DNA of 45,482 bases from an uncultured Candidatus Saccharimonas sp. (GTDB lineage: Bacteria > Patescibacteriota > Saccharimonadia > Saccharimonadales > OMJO01), in NCBI GenBank assembly GCA_943353165.1, contig CALRAM010000001.1, forward strand, positions 1-45,482, written 5' to 3'. The notes beneath the pieces are model-generated. The model searched no databases, was not told the origin of the DNA, and was given only the letters and a program-made list of their open reading frames with translations. This document shows, one piece after another, positions 15,494 through 26,396 of the stretch. The translations under genes were made by a program, and so were the position numbers. Numbering within the stretch: the stretch's first letter is position 1; every line of letters starts with the position of its first letter.

Positions 15494-16558
15494 ATGATAG
15501 TGATAATTATAATTTTGGGAGTTGTAAACGCACTCTTGGTATTTTATTTTCTACGCAAACAAACCCCAACTGCCGATACTGGCAGTGCATTGCTACTAAA
15601 ACAAGATATAACTACGCTTAGTCAAAACGTATCAGATCTAAAAGACGGACTAAAAAACCATCTAACAGAACGCCTAGACAAAAGTAATGCTCAGATGCTA
15701 AAACAGTTCGAAACTAGCACCAACATCATAAAGGATGTTACTCAAAAGCTAACTCAACTAGAAAAAACTAATCAACAAGTTGGGGATATAGCAAATGAGC
15801 TAAAAAGCCTGCAAAACGTATTGGCAAATCCAAAACAGCGTGGTGTGCTGGGGGAGTTTTATTTAGAGCAGATCTTGCAAAACCTGTTGCCAGCTGGAAC
15901 TTATGAGTTGCAGTATCGGATGGGTGATGGGCTGATTGTTGATGCTGTGATATTTTTGGACGACAAGATATTGCCTATAGATAGCAAGTTTAGCCTAGAG
16001 AATTACAATAGATTAGTCGAAGCCAAAACAGCGGAAAAGCCGGCATTTGCAAAAGCGTTCAAAGAAGACCTAAAAAAACGCATAGACGAAACGGCCAAGT
16101 ATATTTTGCCAAAAAAGGGAACATTGGAGCAAGCATTGATGTTTATTCCTAGCGAAGCAATTTATTATGACCTGCTAGCAAACAAGGTTGGTGAAACTGG
16201 GATTAGTGGGAGAGATTTGATGCAGTACGCCGCCGTGGATAAACGCGTGACAGTAGTTGGCCCCAGCACGCTGAGCGCAATGTTACAGATTGTATCGCAA
16301 GGTTTAAAGAGCCTAGAAATTCAAAAAGATACAGAAGTTATTCGCAAAAATGTCGAGCAGTTGGGTAAACACCTAAATAATGTCGATGGATACTTTAAGC
16401 GGCTTGGCAACAGCCTGGGTGCCACAGTTGGGCACTTTAACAATACGCAAAAAGAGCTGGCTAGGGTAGACAAGGATATCGTCAAAATCGCTAATACCAA
16501 CCCTAGTGTAGAAGCTTTATTAATAGACAAACCGCAAAATGGAGATGACGACGAATAA
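15494..16558 (+). CDS. rmuC: DNA recombination protein RmuC
   Basis: RGVLGEFYLEQIL, LPIDSKFSLENYNRL, VVGPSTLSAMLQIVSQGLK. Confidence 0.93.
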   Translation: MIVIIIILGVVNALLVFYFLRKQTPTADTGSALLLKQDITTLSQNVSDLKDGLKNHLTERLDKSNAQMLKQFETSTNIIKDVTQKLTQLEKTNQQVGDIANELKSLQNVLANPKQRGVLGEFYLEQILQNLLPAGTYELQYRMGDGLIVDAVIFLDDKILPIDSKFSLENYNRLVEAKTAEKPAFAKAFKEDLKKRIDETAKYILPKKGTLEQALMFIPSEAIYYDLLANKVGETGISGRDLMQYAAVDKRVTVVGPSTLSAMLQIVSQGLKSLEIQKDTEVIRKNVEQLGKHLNNVDGYFKRLGNSLGATVGHFNNTQKELARVDKDIVKIANTNPSVEALLIDKPQNGDDDE

Positions 16559-16568
16559 AAAAAGACGA

Positions 16569-17897
16569 CTAGGTTTTTAACAAATCAATCACTAGGGCTG
16601 CGGTCCAGCTGAAATTTTTTGCACCTGCTGCTTCGCCTGTTAAGGGATTGAAATATTCGCTAAAACCAGAACGCTTTACCATTTCTATGGTCGATTCCTT
16701 TAGTGCATTTGCATGATCATGAAATCCATTTCTTTCTAGTCCGTCGATGATTAGCCAGTTCATATTTACCCATGTTGGCCCCTGCCAGTAAAGCGTTGGT
16801 TTGAACCAGCTAGAGTTTACGGGTACTGACGGAATAGGATAACTGGGTCCAAAAAAATGTTCATTTTCTAACATTTTTACTAATTTTTTTGCTCGTTCTT
16901 TGCTGATGGAACCTGCATATAGAGGCATAAGTGTTGCTATACTGGATTCTTTTAGGAGCCTGTGAGTTACGAAATTACGTGAATAATACTGGTTGGTGTA
17001 TGGGTCCCAAAGCTCTTCCAGAGTTGACTGTGTTTTTTTGATATTGTTCAGCAGCTCGTCGGAGAGCTTTGTGTTTATAAAGCTAGCTATATCTATGAGA
17101 TGTTGGTTTGCGCGGATAAATATGGCATTAAAGCTCAAATCTTCTACAGCAAATAGAGAGTGAGCTAAAATATTGTCTATGTCGTAATTCTTTCTGCGCA
17201 AACGTCGCTGGGTGCTGTACAAAACTAACGCATCTATGGCATCTAGGCGTTCAGCAGATGGTATTCTCAGGGTGTCCCTACGAAATATATTAATAAGTGG
17301 CGACATGTGGGCTTTTTCTAGTAGGCTAATCCATAGGGGCAGCGAATGCTCGCGAATTTCATTCATCCAAGGAGGCGTATTGTCTAATCCTGTTTCCCAG
17401 GGGTGAATTTGCAGCACTAGGCCTTCGTTGTGCGGGTCGCGTTCGCGGTAGAGCCATTCGTGGTAAGCCAATAATGCAGGGAACACTGTTTGATACCAAC
17501 TACGACGTTCGGTTTTATTCATGCGGTCGCCTAATTTGACAATAGCTTCGGCTAGTAGAGGCGGTTGCGTGATACCGCTGGTCACCAATTCGTCAGGCGA
17601 GTTTGGGTTTAGCCAACTTTTCCATATACGGTAAGCAGGGCTACGGCGATTTAGGAAAGTATTATCGCCTAGAATCATATTTGGTAACATCCCGTTCGCC
17701 CATTGTCCACGCAATAGGCTGAGTATCTCTGTCTGGGCTCTGTCTAGGTCTGTGTGACGAAGTCCAATAGCTATGAAACAACTATCCCAAAGCCACTGGT
17801 GCGGGTATAGGCCTTCTGCTGGTATGGTAAAGTTTTCTCTGTCATTTTCTTTTAGAACTTTTTGGGCTGCGTCTGCTAAATCGGTAGTTTCTTCCAT
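16569..17897 (-). CDS. MGH1/trehalase-like (alpha/alpha)6 glycoside hydrolase
   Basis: GLYPHQWLWDSCFIAIGLRH, RGQWANGMLPNMIL, YWQGPTWVNMNWLI, EYFNPLTGEAAGAKNFSWTAAL. Confidence 0.85.
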   Translation of the reverse strand: MEETTDLADAAQKVLKENDRENFTIPAEGLYPHQWLWDSCFIAIGLRHTDLDRAQTEILSLLRGQWANGMLPNMILGDNTFLNRRSPAYRIWKSWLNPNSPDELVTSGITQPPLLAEAIVKLGDRMNKTERRSWYQTVFPALLAYHEWLYRERDPHNEGLVLQIHPWETGLDNTPPWMNEIREHSLPLWISLLEKAHMSPLINIFRRDTLRIPSAERLDAIDALVLYSTQRRLRRKNYDIDNILAHSLFAVEDLSFNAIFIRANQHLIDIASFINTKLSDELLNNIKKTQSTLEELWDPYTNQYYSRNFVTHRLLKESSIATLMPLYAGSISKERAKKLVKMLENEHFFGPSYPIPSVPVNSSWFKPTLYWQGPTWVNMNWLIIDGLERNGFHDHANALKESTIEMVKRSGFSEYFNPLTGEAAGAKNFSWTAALVIDLLKT

Positions 17898-17915
17898 AGT
17901 GTGTATTATATCCCG

Positions 17916-18413
17916 TTAACGGTAGTTGGTAAAACTTACAGGAAAGTCAAAATCATTGGAATTTAATAGTTGCATGACTGCTTGAAGATCATTTTTGCTG
18001 GTGCTGCTGACTCTTATTTCATCGCCTTGGATTTGGGTTTTGACTTTGGGGGCAGAGTCGCGGATTAGGCTAGTTATTTTCTTTGCCTTTTCCTGGTCTA
18101 AGCCTTTTTTGAAGAGTACATCTTTTGTTGTTTTCAGGTTACTCGTGACCGATTCTTTGCTGGTGTCTAAAAGTTTTTGGCTCTGACCTCTAGTAGCCAG
18201 TTTTTTGCGGACAATGTCTAATATAGCGTCAATCTGCCAGTCACCGTTGCCAGTTATTTTTAGGCCGTTTTTGTCGGAGTCCAACCACTCTATTAGGGCT
18301 GGTGTACCCTTGAAGTCATAACGGTTGTCTATCTCGCGTTGGGCTTGGTCAAATACATTATTCATCTCGGCCTTGTCAAAGTCGCTGACTATATCAAATG
18401 AAAAGTTTGCCAT
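17916..18413 (-). CDS. yajQ: YajQ family nucleotide-binding protein
   Basis: MANFSFDIVSDFDKAEMNNVFDQAQREIDNRYDFKGT; start at 18413. Confidence 0.93.
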   Translation of the reverse strand: MANFSFDIVSDFDKAEMNNVFDQAQREIDNRYDFKGTPALIEWLDSDKNGLKITGNGDWQIDAILDIVRKKLATRGQSQKLLDTSKESVTSNLKTTKDVLFKKGLDQEKAKKITSLIRDSAPKVKTQIQGDEIRVSSTSKNDLQAVMQLLNSNDFDFPVSFTNYR

Positions 18414-18510
18414 ATGTATTATTATACCTCGTACAAAGTTTTTTGTTGGCATATATCGTAACCGTTACCTATACTGCGTTCATAGTAAAAGAGTTTGCTA
18501 TAATTGGTAG

Positions 18511-19551
18511 GTGACTAATTACAAAAATAAAAGAGTAAATGAAGTTGCGGTTATACTGCTCGATCGTTTGGCCTCTTTGGAGGACAAACCTAGCATTCTT
18601 CGGGCTGTTGAATTAAAGGCACTGTATGCCGAAATACCTCTATTGCCAGATTCTGAAAAAGGTTTGTTTGGCAAAGAAATCAATGCCTTAAAAATGCATC
18701 TAGCCGAATTAGTCGCCGCCCATAAAGACGATACCGAAAAACTGCCAGCCATTGATGTTACAGCGCCGATTGACATAAATGTTCAGACGGATAAAACACC
18801 CAGATTGTTATCTAGCCAATTTGGCAGCCAGCATCCACTGGTGAGCGAGATTCAATATGTGTGCGAGATTTTTTACAGTATGGGCTTTAATGTTGAAATG
18901 TCGCGTCAAATAGACGATGACTATCATATGTTCGACAGCTTGAACTTTCCAAAAGATCATCCGGCTCGTGACGATTATGATACTTTTATGACAACAGAAG
19001 GTTTTGTTGCGCCGGCCCACACCAGTACGATGCAAAACCGAATGTTAAAAAAGTACAAAGATAATTTAAGCCTAAAAAAACCTATTGCAGTAATGATTGT
19101 TGACAGAGTGTTTAGGAACGAAGACTTGGACGCGCGGCACGAGCACACCTTTTACCAGGCAGAAGGCGTTTATGTTGATAAGGGCGTGAACGTAGGGAAC
19201 TTATTGGCGACATTAAAAACATTTCTGGGCAGGTATTACCATCAGGATATAGAAATAAAAACACAACCAAGTTATTTCCCTTTTACGGAACCTAGTTTTG
19301 AGATTGCCCTGAGCTGTCCTTTTTGCAAAAAAGAGGGCTGCAATATATGTAGTTATAGCGGCTGGATAGAGTTAATGGGCTGCGGCTTGATACACCCAAA
19401 TGTTCTAAAAATGGCTGGGATTGATCCAGTTGAATACACTGGATTTGCTTGGGGCGGTGGAATCGAAAGGTTAGTGATGATGAAATATGATATAGAAGAT
19501 ATTCGATATTTTGAAGCAGGAAAGCTAGAATTTTTGAGGCAATTTAAATGA
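18511..19551 (+). CDS. pheS: Phenylalanine-tRNA ligase alpha subunit
   Basis: HPLVSEIQYVCEIFYSMGF, RHEHTFYQAEGVYVD, GGGIERLVMMKYDIEDIR; GTG start. Confidence 0.95.
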   Translation: MTNYKNKRVNEVAVILLDRLASLEDKPSILRAVELKALYAEIPLLPDSEKGLFGKEINALKMHLAELVAAHKDDTEKLPAIDVTAPIDINVQTDKTPRLLSSQFGSQHPLVSEIQYVCEIFYSMGFNVEMSRQIDDDYHMFDSLNFPKDHPARDDYDTFMTTEGFVAPAHTSTMQNRMLKKYKDNLSLKKPIAVMIVDRVFRNEDLDARHEHTFYQAEGVYVDKGVNVGNLLATLKTFLGRYYHQDIEIKTQPSYFPFTEPSFEIALSCPFCKKEGCNICSYSGWIELMGCGLIHPNVLKMAGIDPVEYTGFAWGGGIERLVMMKYDIEDIRYFEAGKLEFLRQFK

Positions 19552-22100
19552 AAGTAAGTTTAAACTGGGTAAAAGAATATGCAAATATCAAGGGTTCTGC
19601 TGATGATATTGCCAAAAAGATAGGCTCTCAGCTAGGAGAAGTAGAATCAGTTCAAAATTTAGGTTCAAAATATGACGGAATCGTGGTTGTCCGGGTCGTT
19701 AGTTGTCAAAAACATCCAAATGCCGACAAGCTGAGTTTGTGTATGGTAGATGACAACAAGGTTGTCAAGGGTATTTCTCGTGACAGCAGTGGTTATGTTC
19801 AGGTTGTATGTGGCGCACCAAATGTTCGCGACGGTATGTTCGCTGCGTGGATACCGCCTGGAGTTACAGTACCTAGCACAGTAGACAAAGACCCTTTTGT
19901 ATTAGAACAAAGAGAATTACGAGGCCAAGTCAGTAACGGTATGCTAGCAAGCCTACGAGAGCTGGCCATTAGCGACGAGCACGAAGGAATATTGGATATA
20001 AACCCAGAAGAAGTTGGCAAGGATTTGTCACGACCCGGAACACCTCTAAAAAAATTGTACGGGCTGGACGACGACATCATAGACATAGAAAATAAAATGT
20101 TCACTCATAGACCGGATTGTTTTGGACAACTAGGCATCGCCAGAGAAATTGCTGGAATTACACACAAACAATTCAAATCTCCAGAATGGTACCTAAAAAA
20201 CATAGCAGAAAAAACAGAAAATAAAACCTCAAAATCCTTGTCAGTAGACAACAGAATACCTGACGTCTGTAAACGCTACATGGCAGTAGAAATCAGTGGT
20301 GTCATCATAAAACCCAGCCCCGTGTGGATGCAGTCCGCGTTGTCCAGGATAGGAATAAGGCCCATAAACAACATAGTTGATATAACAAATTATATGATGA
20401 TGTTAACCGGTCAGCCCTTGCATGCCTTTGATTTTGACAAAGTTGCCCATAACGGAACGGCCAAGATTGTCATCAGAAAACCAAAAAAAGATGAAAAAAT
20501 GACACTGTTAGATGGTGGCGAAACAAGTCCTCGTGCCGACGCTGTGCTAATTTGTAACCAAGATGTTCCTATAGCACTCGGTGGTGTTATGGGGGGCAAT
20601 AATTCAGAAATAGATAGCACTACAAAAAACATCATAGTCGAATGTGCAAATTTTGATATGTACAATATTAGGCGCACAGCTATGGAACATGGATTGTTCA
20701 CCGATTCCGTAACTAGGTTCAACAAAGGTCAGTCTGCCGATCAATGTTCGCCGGTTTTGGACAAAACCATCTCTCTAATTATTCAACAGTGCAACGGAGC
20801 CAAAATATCTGGCAATGTTATAGATTGTTATCCTGGAAAAAAACAAAACAATAGCGTGGCAATTAGCGCAGAATTTGTTAATACACGGCTGGGTAGCAAG
20901 TTGGGTCTAAAAGATATATCCAGACTGCTAGAAAACGTAGAATTCCAGATAAAATCAGTACCAGCTGACAAAAATAGATTACATGTAAAAGCCCCTTTTT
21001 GGAGAACAGATATAGAAATACCAGAAGACTTAGTAGAAGAAATTGGGCGACTTTATGGTTACGATAATTTGCCAGCTGAACTGCCCAGTAGGAGCATATC
21101 TCCAGTCGAGCGCAACAATTTGATGGATTTGAAGAACAAGATACGGAATGTTTTAGCAAAGTCAGGGGCAAATGAACTATTAACCTATACTTTTGTCCAT
21201 GGAAATTTGCTAGAAAAAGTAGGCCAAGACAAAAACGAAGCTTTTCAGTTGAGTAATGCGCTCAGCCCAGACCTTCAGTACTATAGACTTAGTTTGTTGC
21301 CCAGTTTGCTAGAAAAAGTACACACTAACCTAAAGAGTGATCGTATCCGTGGCGACGATAACGAATTTGCGTTGTTTGAAATAAACCCTGTACACTCAAA
21401 GGAATTTGTCGACGAAGATGGACTCCCCATCGAAGATCTACGACTGGCTTTCGTGTTTGCTGCTGACGTTAAAACAGCTCTTAGGAAATATCAAGGTGCT
21501 GCTTATTTTGCAGCAGTAAAATACGTGAATGAGTTATTAGAAGAATTAGGTATTAGTGCGGTGTTCACCTCTGCAAAAGGCCACAAGCCAGAGGCTACTA
21601 TCAGCAAAGCGGCAATCGCGCCTTTTGATGCCGATAGATATGCCCTCCTAAAAACTACTGATGGCAAATTTTTGGGAGAAATTGGAGAATTTAGTCCTAG
21701 CACTCGGCGCAACCTCAAGCTACCTGACTTTGTAGCTGGATTTGAGCTAGATGTTACCCAACTATTGAAATCACTCGACACGAATAACCAATACATACCG
21801 CTGCCTCGCTATCCAAAAGTTATGCAAGACATTACTCTGAAAGTTCCAATTCATCTAGCCTATAACGAACTAAAGGACTTTTTGGATAAACACATAATAG
21901 AGCACAAACCAGATAATTCGTTTTTTCAACTAGGAATGCCACGTATTTACCAGTCAGAGGATGATGCAAAGCACAAAAACATAACCCTACGGCTATGGAT
22001 TAGCCACTATGACAGAACTCTAAAGACCGATGAAGTAAATAAACTGCTAGACGATATCTCTGTCAGCGCTAACCAGATTTATGGAGCAGAAAGGGGCTAG
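19548..22100 (+). CDS. pheT: Phenylalanine-tRNA ligase beta subunit
   Basis: MKVSLNWVKEYANIKG, tRNA-binding domain, B3/B4/B5 domains; overlaps pheS by 4 nt. Confidence 0.96.
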   Translation: MKVSLNWVKEYANIKGSADDIAKKIGSQLGEVESVQNLGSKYDGIVVVRVVSCQKHPNADKLSLCMVDDNKVVKGISRDSSGYVQVVCGAPNVRDGMFAAWIPPGVTVPSTVDKDPFVLEQRELRGQVSNGMLASLRELAISDEHEGILDINPEEVGKDLSRPGTPLKKLYGLDDDIIDIENKMFTHRPDCFGQLGIAREIAGITHKQFKSPEWYLKNIAEKTENKTSKSLSVDNRIPDVCKRYMAVEISGVIIKPSPVWMQSALSRIGIRPINNIVDITNYMMMLTGQPLHAFDFDKVAHNGTAKIVIRKPKKDEKMTLLDGGETSPRADAVLICNQDVPIALGGVMGGNNSEIDSTTKNIIVECANFDMYNIRRTAMEHGLFTDSVTRFNKGQSADQCSPVLDKTISLIIQQCNGAKISGNVIDCYPGKKQNNSVAISAEFVNTRLGSKLGLKDISRLLENVEFQIKSVPADKNRLHVKAPFWRTDIEIPEDLVEEIGRLYGYDNLPAELPSRSISPVERNNLMDLKNKIRNVLAKSGANELLTYTFVHGNLLEKVGQDKNEAFQLSNALSPDLQYYRLSLLPSLLEKVHTNLKSDRIRGDDNEFALFEINPVHSKEFVDEDGLPIEDLRLAFVFAADVKTALRKYQGAAYFAAVKYVNELLEELGISAVFTSAKGHKPEATISKAAIAPFDADRYALLKTTDGKFLGEIGEFSPSTRRNLKLPDFVAGFELDVTQLLKSLDTNNQYIPLPRYPKVMQDITLKVPIHLAYNELKDFLDKHIIEHKPDNSFFQLGMPRIYQSEDDAKHKNITLRLWISHYDRTLKTDEVNKLLDDISVSANQIYGAERG

Positions 22101-22135
22101 GCCGTAAACATAAAAACGAGTCTAGAATAATTATT

Positions 22136-23905
22136 ATGAAAAATATATTTAGAATATTGGGTTCTGCTAAACAACTTTGGAGATACTATGTTGTCATTAG
22201 TATTTTTACTATATTGGTCAGTATTACGGGACTTTTATATCCACTTTTGTCTGGATGGGCAATAGATGAAATTCGCAAAGGGAGTGGGGCCAGTATCATG
22301 TACGTTTCCGTAATAGCGGGCGCAATCTTTGCGCTAGATTTACTGGGTAATATTTTTAGTAATATTGGAGGATATCTAGGCGACCAGATGACAACCAAGT
22401 TAAACAAAATTTTGTCGCTAAGGTATTACGAACATTTGATGATTTTGCCTCAAAGGTATTTTGATACTGAGCTTTCTGGGAAAATTATAAATCGACTAAA
22501 CCGATCAATTACTCAGATTACAAATTTTATGCAGATGATGAGCAATAATTTCCTACAGTTTATTTTTAGCACTATATTTGCATTAATTATAGTTGCTTTT
22601 TACAGCGTGCCTATCGCACTGCTTTTGCTAAGCATATACCCAGTGTATATATGGATGACTTTTCGTAGTAGTAGTAAATGGCAAAAGTATCAGAAAAAAA
22701 AGAATTTACACATAGACATTGCCAGCGGTAGATTTGCCGAAGCTATTAGCCAGGTCAAAGTTGTAAAGAGCTTTATCCAAGAAAAAAGAGAATTGAAGTT
22801 TTTTGATCAACAGATGACTACTGTAGTTGATACGAACAAACCGCAATCTAGTTTCTGGCACCGTAGAGATGCAGAGCGTAGAGTGGTACTGAGTTTGATA
22901 TTTTTGGCCGTGTATATGTATATTTTTATACTTGGGGCAAATGGGAGCTTGTCCCCAGGACAAGTTGTAGCATTGATTTTATATGCTATGCAGATCAGGA
23001 TACCTATATTTACCATTAGTTTCATGGTCGAAAACACTCAGAGAGCTATAGCCGATAGTAATGACTATTTTGAAATTATGTCATTAGAACCACAGATAGA
23101 GGACGTTGATAATGCAACAGATTTGGTCGTCAGCAAGGGAGATATACAGTTCAAAGATGTCAGCTTTGCGTACGATAAAAATAGTGTGCTATCTGGAATT
23201 AATCTAACAATTGCACCAAATACAAAAATCGCACTAGTCGGAGAGAGCGGCGAGGGTAAAACAACTATTACTAATTTGCTTATGCGTCTGTATGAGCCAC
23301 AAGAAGGTCAGATATTTATAGACGATCAACCGATTGATTCCGTCACCCAGAACTCGCTTCGCAAAAATATAGCAGTTGTGTTTCAGGACCCAGCTTTATT
23401 TAGCGGGACAATTTATGAAAACATAACTTACTCTAATCCAAATTCATCACAGGAAAATGTTGAAAGGGTTGCCAAAGCGGCTAACGCACACGAATTTATC
23501 AGTAAATTAGAAAAAGGCTATATGACAGAAATAGGCGAGCATGGTTTAAAACTTTCTGGAGGTCAAAAACAGCGTATAGCTATAGCTAGGGCTTTGCTAA
23601 AGGATGCTCCGATTCTAATATTGGACGAGGCTACTAGTAGTTTGGACAGCAAGAGCGAAGCTATGGTTCAGGACGCCCTGAAGCGCCTAATGAAAGGCAG
23701 GACTACTATAATTATTGCCCATAGACTTAGTACTATTCAACATGTAGACCAAATCATAACTATCGCCAACGGCAAAGTTGGCGAGGTTGGTAGCCCAGAA
23801 GAGCTGGCTATCAGCGGGGGTATTTATGAACAACTATTAAATCTACAAATGGGAGACCCTGATACTAGGAAAAAACGTCTAAGAGAATATGAAATAGCTG
23901 GCTAA
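22136..23905 (+). CDS. ABC transporter permease/ATP-binding protein
   Basis: N-terminal TM domain; Walker A GESGEGKTT, LSGGQKQR signature, ILDEATSSLD, AHRLST. Confidence 0.95.
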   Translation: MKNIFRILGSAKQLWRYYVVISIFTILVSITGLLYPLLSGWAIDEIRKGSGASIMYVSVIAGAIFALDLLGNIFSNIGGYLGDQMTTKLNKILSLRYYEHLMILPQRYFDTELSGKIINRLNRSITQITNFMQMMSNNFLQFIFSTIFALIIVAFYSVPIALLLLSIYPVYIWMTFRSSSKWQKYQKKKNLHIDIASGRFAEAISQVKVVKSFIQEKRELKFFDQQMTTVVDTNKPQSSFWHRRDAERRVVLSLIFLAVYMYIFILGANGSLSPGQVVALILYAMQIRIPIFTISFMVENTQRAIADSNDYFEIMSLEPQIEDVDNATDLVVSKGDIQFKDVSFAYDKNSVLSGINLTIAPNTKIALVGESGEGKTTITNLLMRLYEPQEGQIFIDDQPIDSVTQNSLRKNIAVVFQDPALFSGTIYENITYSNPNSSQENVERVAKAANAHEFISKLEKGYMTEIGEHGLKLSGGQKQRIAIARALLKDAPILILDEATSSLDSKSEAMVQDALKRLMKGRTTIIIAHRLSTIQHVDQIITIANGKVGEVGSPEELAISGGIYEQLLNLQMGDPDTRKKRLREYEIAG

Positions 23906-23959
23906 AGATCCTACAGTTGGTTATAATTAAGATTAATAAAAAGAGGAGACAACTGAGAA

Positions 23960-24508
23960 ATGACAAAAATACACCAAAGAGTGTTTGCTACTATTGCTGC
24001 TGTAACGTTTTTGGGCACATCGTTGGCCGGAAGTGGTTTCGTAATATGGCAGCTAGTACAGGACAACAAATCAAAGAAGAATAGCGAAAAAGCTCAAAAT
24101 GATACAAAATCAACCAATAAAGAAAAGGGGACGAACATGTTAGAAGGCACAAAATTAGCGGGATTTACACCAGTTGATACGGTAGGCAAACTAGAAATAC
24201 AAGACCTAAAAGTAGGCACAGGCGAAGAGGCTTCAGCAGGTAGCACAGTAACTGCGCACTACACTGGAGCATTGGCAAAGGATGGGACTATTTTTCAGAG
24301 CTCGCTTGATAACGGTGGACAACCTTTCACTTCGCCACTTTCTGGCCTAATCGCTGGTTGGCAAACAGGAATACCTGGCATGAAAGTAGGCGGAGTTCGT
24401 AGACTGCTAATTCCTGCTGCAGAAGCTTATGGTGCTAATGCCCAAAATGGTATCCCTGCCAACTCAAATTTGGTGTTTGATATAGAGCTTTTGGCCTTGA
24501 AACAATAA
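23960..24508 (+). CDS. Membrane-anchored FKBP-type peptidyl-prolyl isomerase
   Basis: N-terminal TM helix; VTAHYTGALAKDGTIFQSS, LIAGWQTGIPGMKVGGVRRLLIPAAEAYG. Confidence 0.93.
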   Translation: MTKIHQRVFATIAAVTFLGTSLAGSGFVIWQLVQDNKSKKNSEKAQNDTKSTNKEKGTNMLEGTKLAGFTPVDTVGKLEIQDLKVGTGEEASAGSTVTAHYTGALAKDGTIFQSSLDNGGQPFTSPLSGLIAGWQTGIPGMKVGGVRRLLIPAAEAYGANAQNGIPANSNLVFDIELLALKQ

Positions 24509-24592
24509 ATAACACAACATATAGCGTATTGTAAAAGTAGATACCACCATATACTATAAATACTGATAAGAAAAAATATTAAAAGGAAATAA

Positions 24593-24841
24593 ATGGTCAA
24601 AAACATAACTATATTTACCACAAACACTTGCGCCTACTGTGTTATGGTAAAAAAATATTTAGGCTCTAAAAATATGACATATGAAGAGGTAAATTTAGAC
24701 GATCAGCCAGAACGACAAGCCGAGGCATTCAAATTAAGCGGTGCACTGACAGTTCCAGTGACTCTAATAACTAAAGACGACGACACCCAAGACGTAGTTG
24801 TAGGCTACAACCTTTCCAAACTAGCCAGTGCTATAGCTTAG
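24593..24841 (+). CDS. Glutaredoxin-like protein
   Basis: ITIFTTNTCAYCVMVKKYL (CxxC), TVPVTLI. Confidence 0.9.
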   Translation: MVKNITIFTTNTCAYCVMVKKYLGSKNMTYEEVNLDDQPERQAEAFKLSGALTVPVTLITKDDDTQDVVVGYNLSKLASAIA

Positions 24842-24938
24842 TTTTTTGATAGTTATATAATTTGTGCCTTAACTTTACGGATAAATTTTTCATCAAAACA
24901 AAACATTACATATAATTTGAGGTATAATATAAATAAAT

Positions 24939-25892
24939 ATGGGTACAAAAAAAGAAATTCATGATGTAGTTATGATCGGAGCAGGGCCTGCCGCTCTCTC
25001 TGCGGCTATCTACACAACTAGGGAAGACATAGACACTGTATTGTTTGAAAAAGGTGTAATTGGTGGCTTAGCGGCCGTAACTGCCTGGGTTGATAATTAT
25101 CCAGGATTTATAAAAGGCGTTGCAGGTTTAGAATTATCGGATAGTCTACAGAAGCAAGCTGAAAGATTTGGCGCTGATATACGATTAGGCGAAGTTACAA
25201 AGATAGAAATTGATGGCAAGCTGAAAAAATTGACGACAAGCGAAGGGGATATTTATGCAAAAGCTGTTCTGATTGCAACAGGAAGCGACTACAGAAAACT
25301 TGGAATTCCAGGCGAAGAAACTTTTTATGGCAAGGGCGTACACTATTGTGCTACCTGCGACGGTGCATTTTATAGAGAAAAAAAACTAGTTGTAGTTGGC
25401 GGTGGAAATTCTGCTGTACAGGAATCTATTTTTTTGACAAAATTTGCTACACACATTGATCTGTTGGTTAGAGGAGACAGTATGAGAGCTTCAGAAATAC
25501 TTCAGCACGAGCTAGCTAAACACAAAGATAAGATAACAGTTCATATGAACACAGTAACAAACGAAATTGTCGGAGAAAACGGAAAGGTCGTCAAAGTTTT
25601 AGCCAAAAATGTCAAAACCGGAAAAATAATATCATACAAAACAGACGGAGTTTTTGTTTTTATAGGTTTGATACCAAATACTCAATTTTTAAAAGATTCC
25701 AAAATCGAACTAGATAACATAGGTATGATAAAGACAAAAAGCAACATGGAAACAAGTATGGACGGGGTTTTTGCTGCAGGAGACGTTAGAAGCGGTGCCA
25801 CAATGCAGATTGCTAGTGCCACCGGCGAAGGGGCTACCGCAGCACTTATGATCCGTAAATATATGGACCCACATGCCAGCACGGGTTATTAA
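24939..25892 (+). CDS. trxB: Thioredoxin reductase family protein
   Basis: GAGPAALSAAIYTTRE, YCATCDGAFYREKKLVVVGGGNSAVQE, GVFAAGDVRSG. Confidence 0.93.
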   Translation: MGTKKEIHDVVMIGAGPAALSAAIYTTREDIDTVLFEKGVIGGLAAVTAWVDNYPGFIKGVAGLELSDSLQKQAERFGADIRLGEVTKIEIDGKLKKLTTSEGDIYAKAVLIATGSDYRKLGIPGEETFYGKGVHYCATCDGAFYREKKLVVVGGGNSAVQESIFLTKFATHIDLLVRGDSMRASEILQHELAKHKDKITVHMNTVTNEIVGENGKVVKVLAKNVKTGKIISYKTDGVFVFIGLIPNTQFLKDSKIELDNIGMIKTKSNMETSMDGVFAAGDVRSGATMQIASATGEGATAALMIRKYMDPHASTGY

Positions 25893-26352
25893 TGTAGTAG
25901 TAGGCGGCAAAGAGCCTCCCCTAATCGGTATATCTAAAAAACGTTCACCCTTTGAAAGCTGTTTATCGCTAACGCGGTCTGATAGAGCGTTTAGACTCTG
26001 TGTTTCTGGGGCACTCAAGCCGTTAAAATTAAGTGTGATGCATTGGCTATTATTGGGTTGTGTTAACCAGGGCGCTGACGATGGAGCTAGCCATTCTATA
26101 TTGGCCAAAAAATTAGGAGTTTCTGCGCCTCAGATTACAGTTCTTGTAACATTTCTGATAAAAAATCGGCTAATAAAACAAAAAACATCTAGATTGGATC
26201 AAAGACAACGGCGTGTATATCTGACTATAAAAGGCCAGACAATAGTAGAGGATGCCGATTCTTTTGTGGCCACAGCATTGACTGAATTTTGGCGGACCGT
26301 ACCAGAAAGCTATCTATCTTTTTACGAACGTGTTTCGTTTCATTTAGGCTAG
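25873..26352 (+). CDS. MarR family transcriptional regulator
   Basis: LAKKLGVSAPQITVLVTFLIKNRLIKQKTSRLDQRQRRVYLTIKGQ. Confidence 0.85.
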   Translation: MPARVINVVVGGKEPPLIGISKKRSPFESCLSLTRSDRAFRLCVSGALKPLKLSVMHWLLLGCVNQGADDGASHSILAKKLGVSAPQITVLVTFLIKNRLIKQKTSRLDQRQRRVYLTIKGQTIVEDADSFVATALTEFWRTVPESYLSFYERVSFHLG

Positions 26353-26396
26353 ATCGTAGTGGCAGTGATATATTAATAGTATAAAAGGTAAAAATC

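Noticed and set aside
25873-25892. trxB/marR overlap as a frameshift
   Set aside because: Both proteins look complete; a 20-nt overlap in a different frame is normal for compact genomes.
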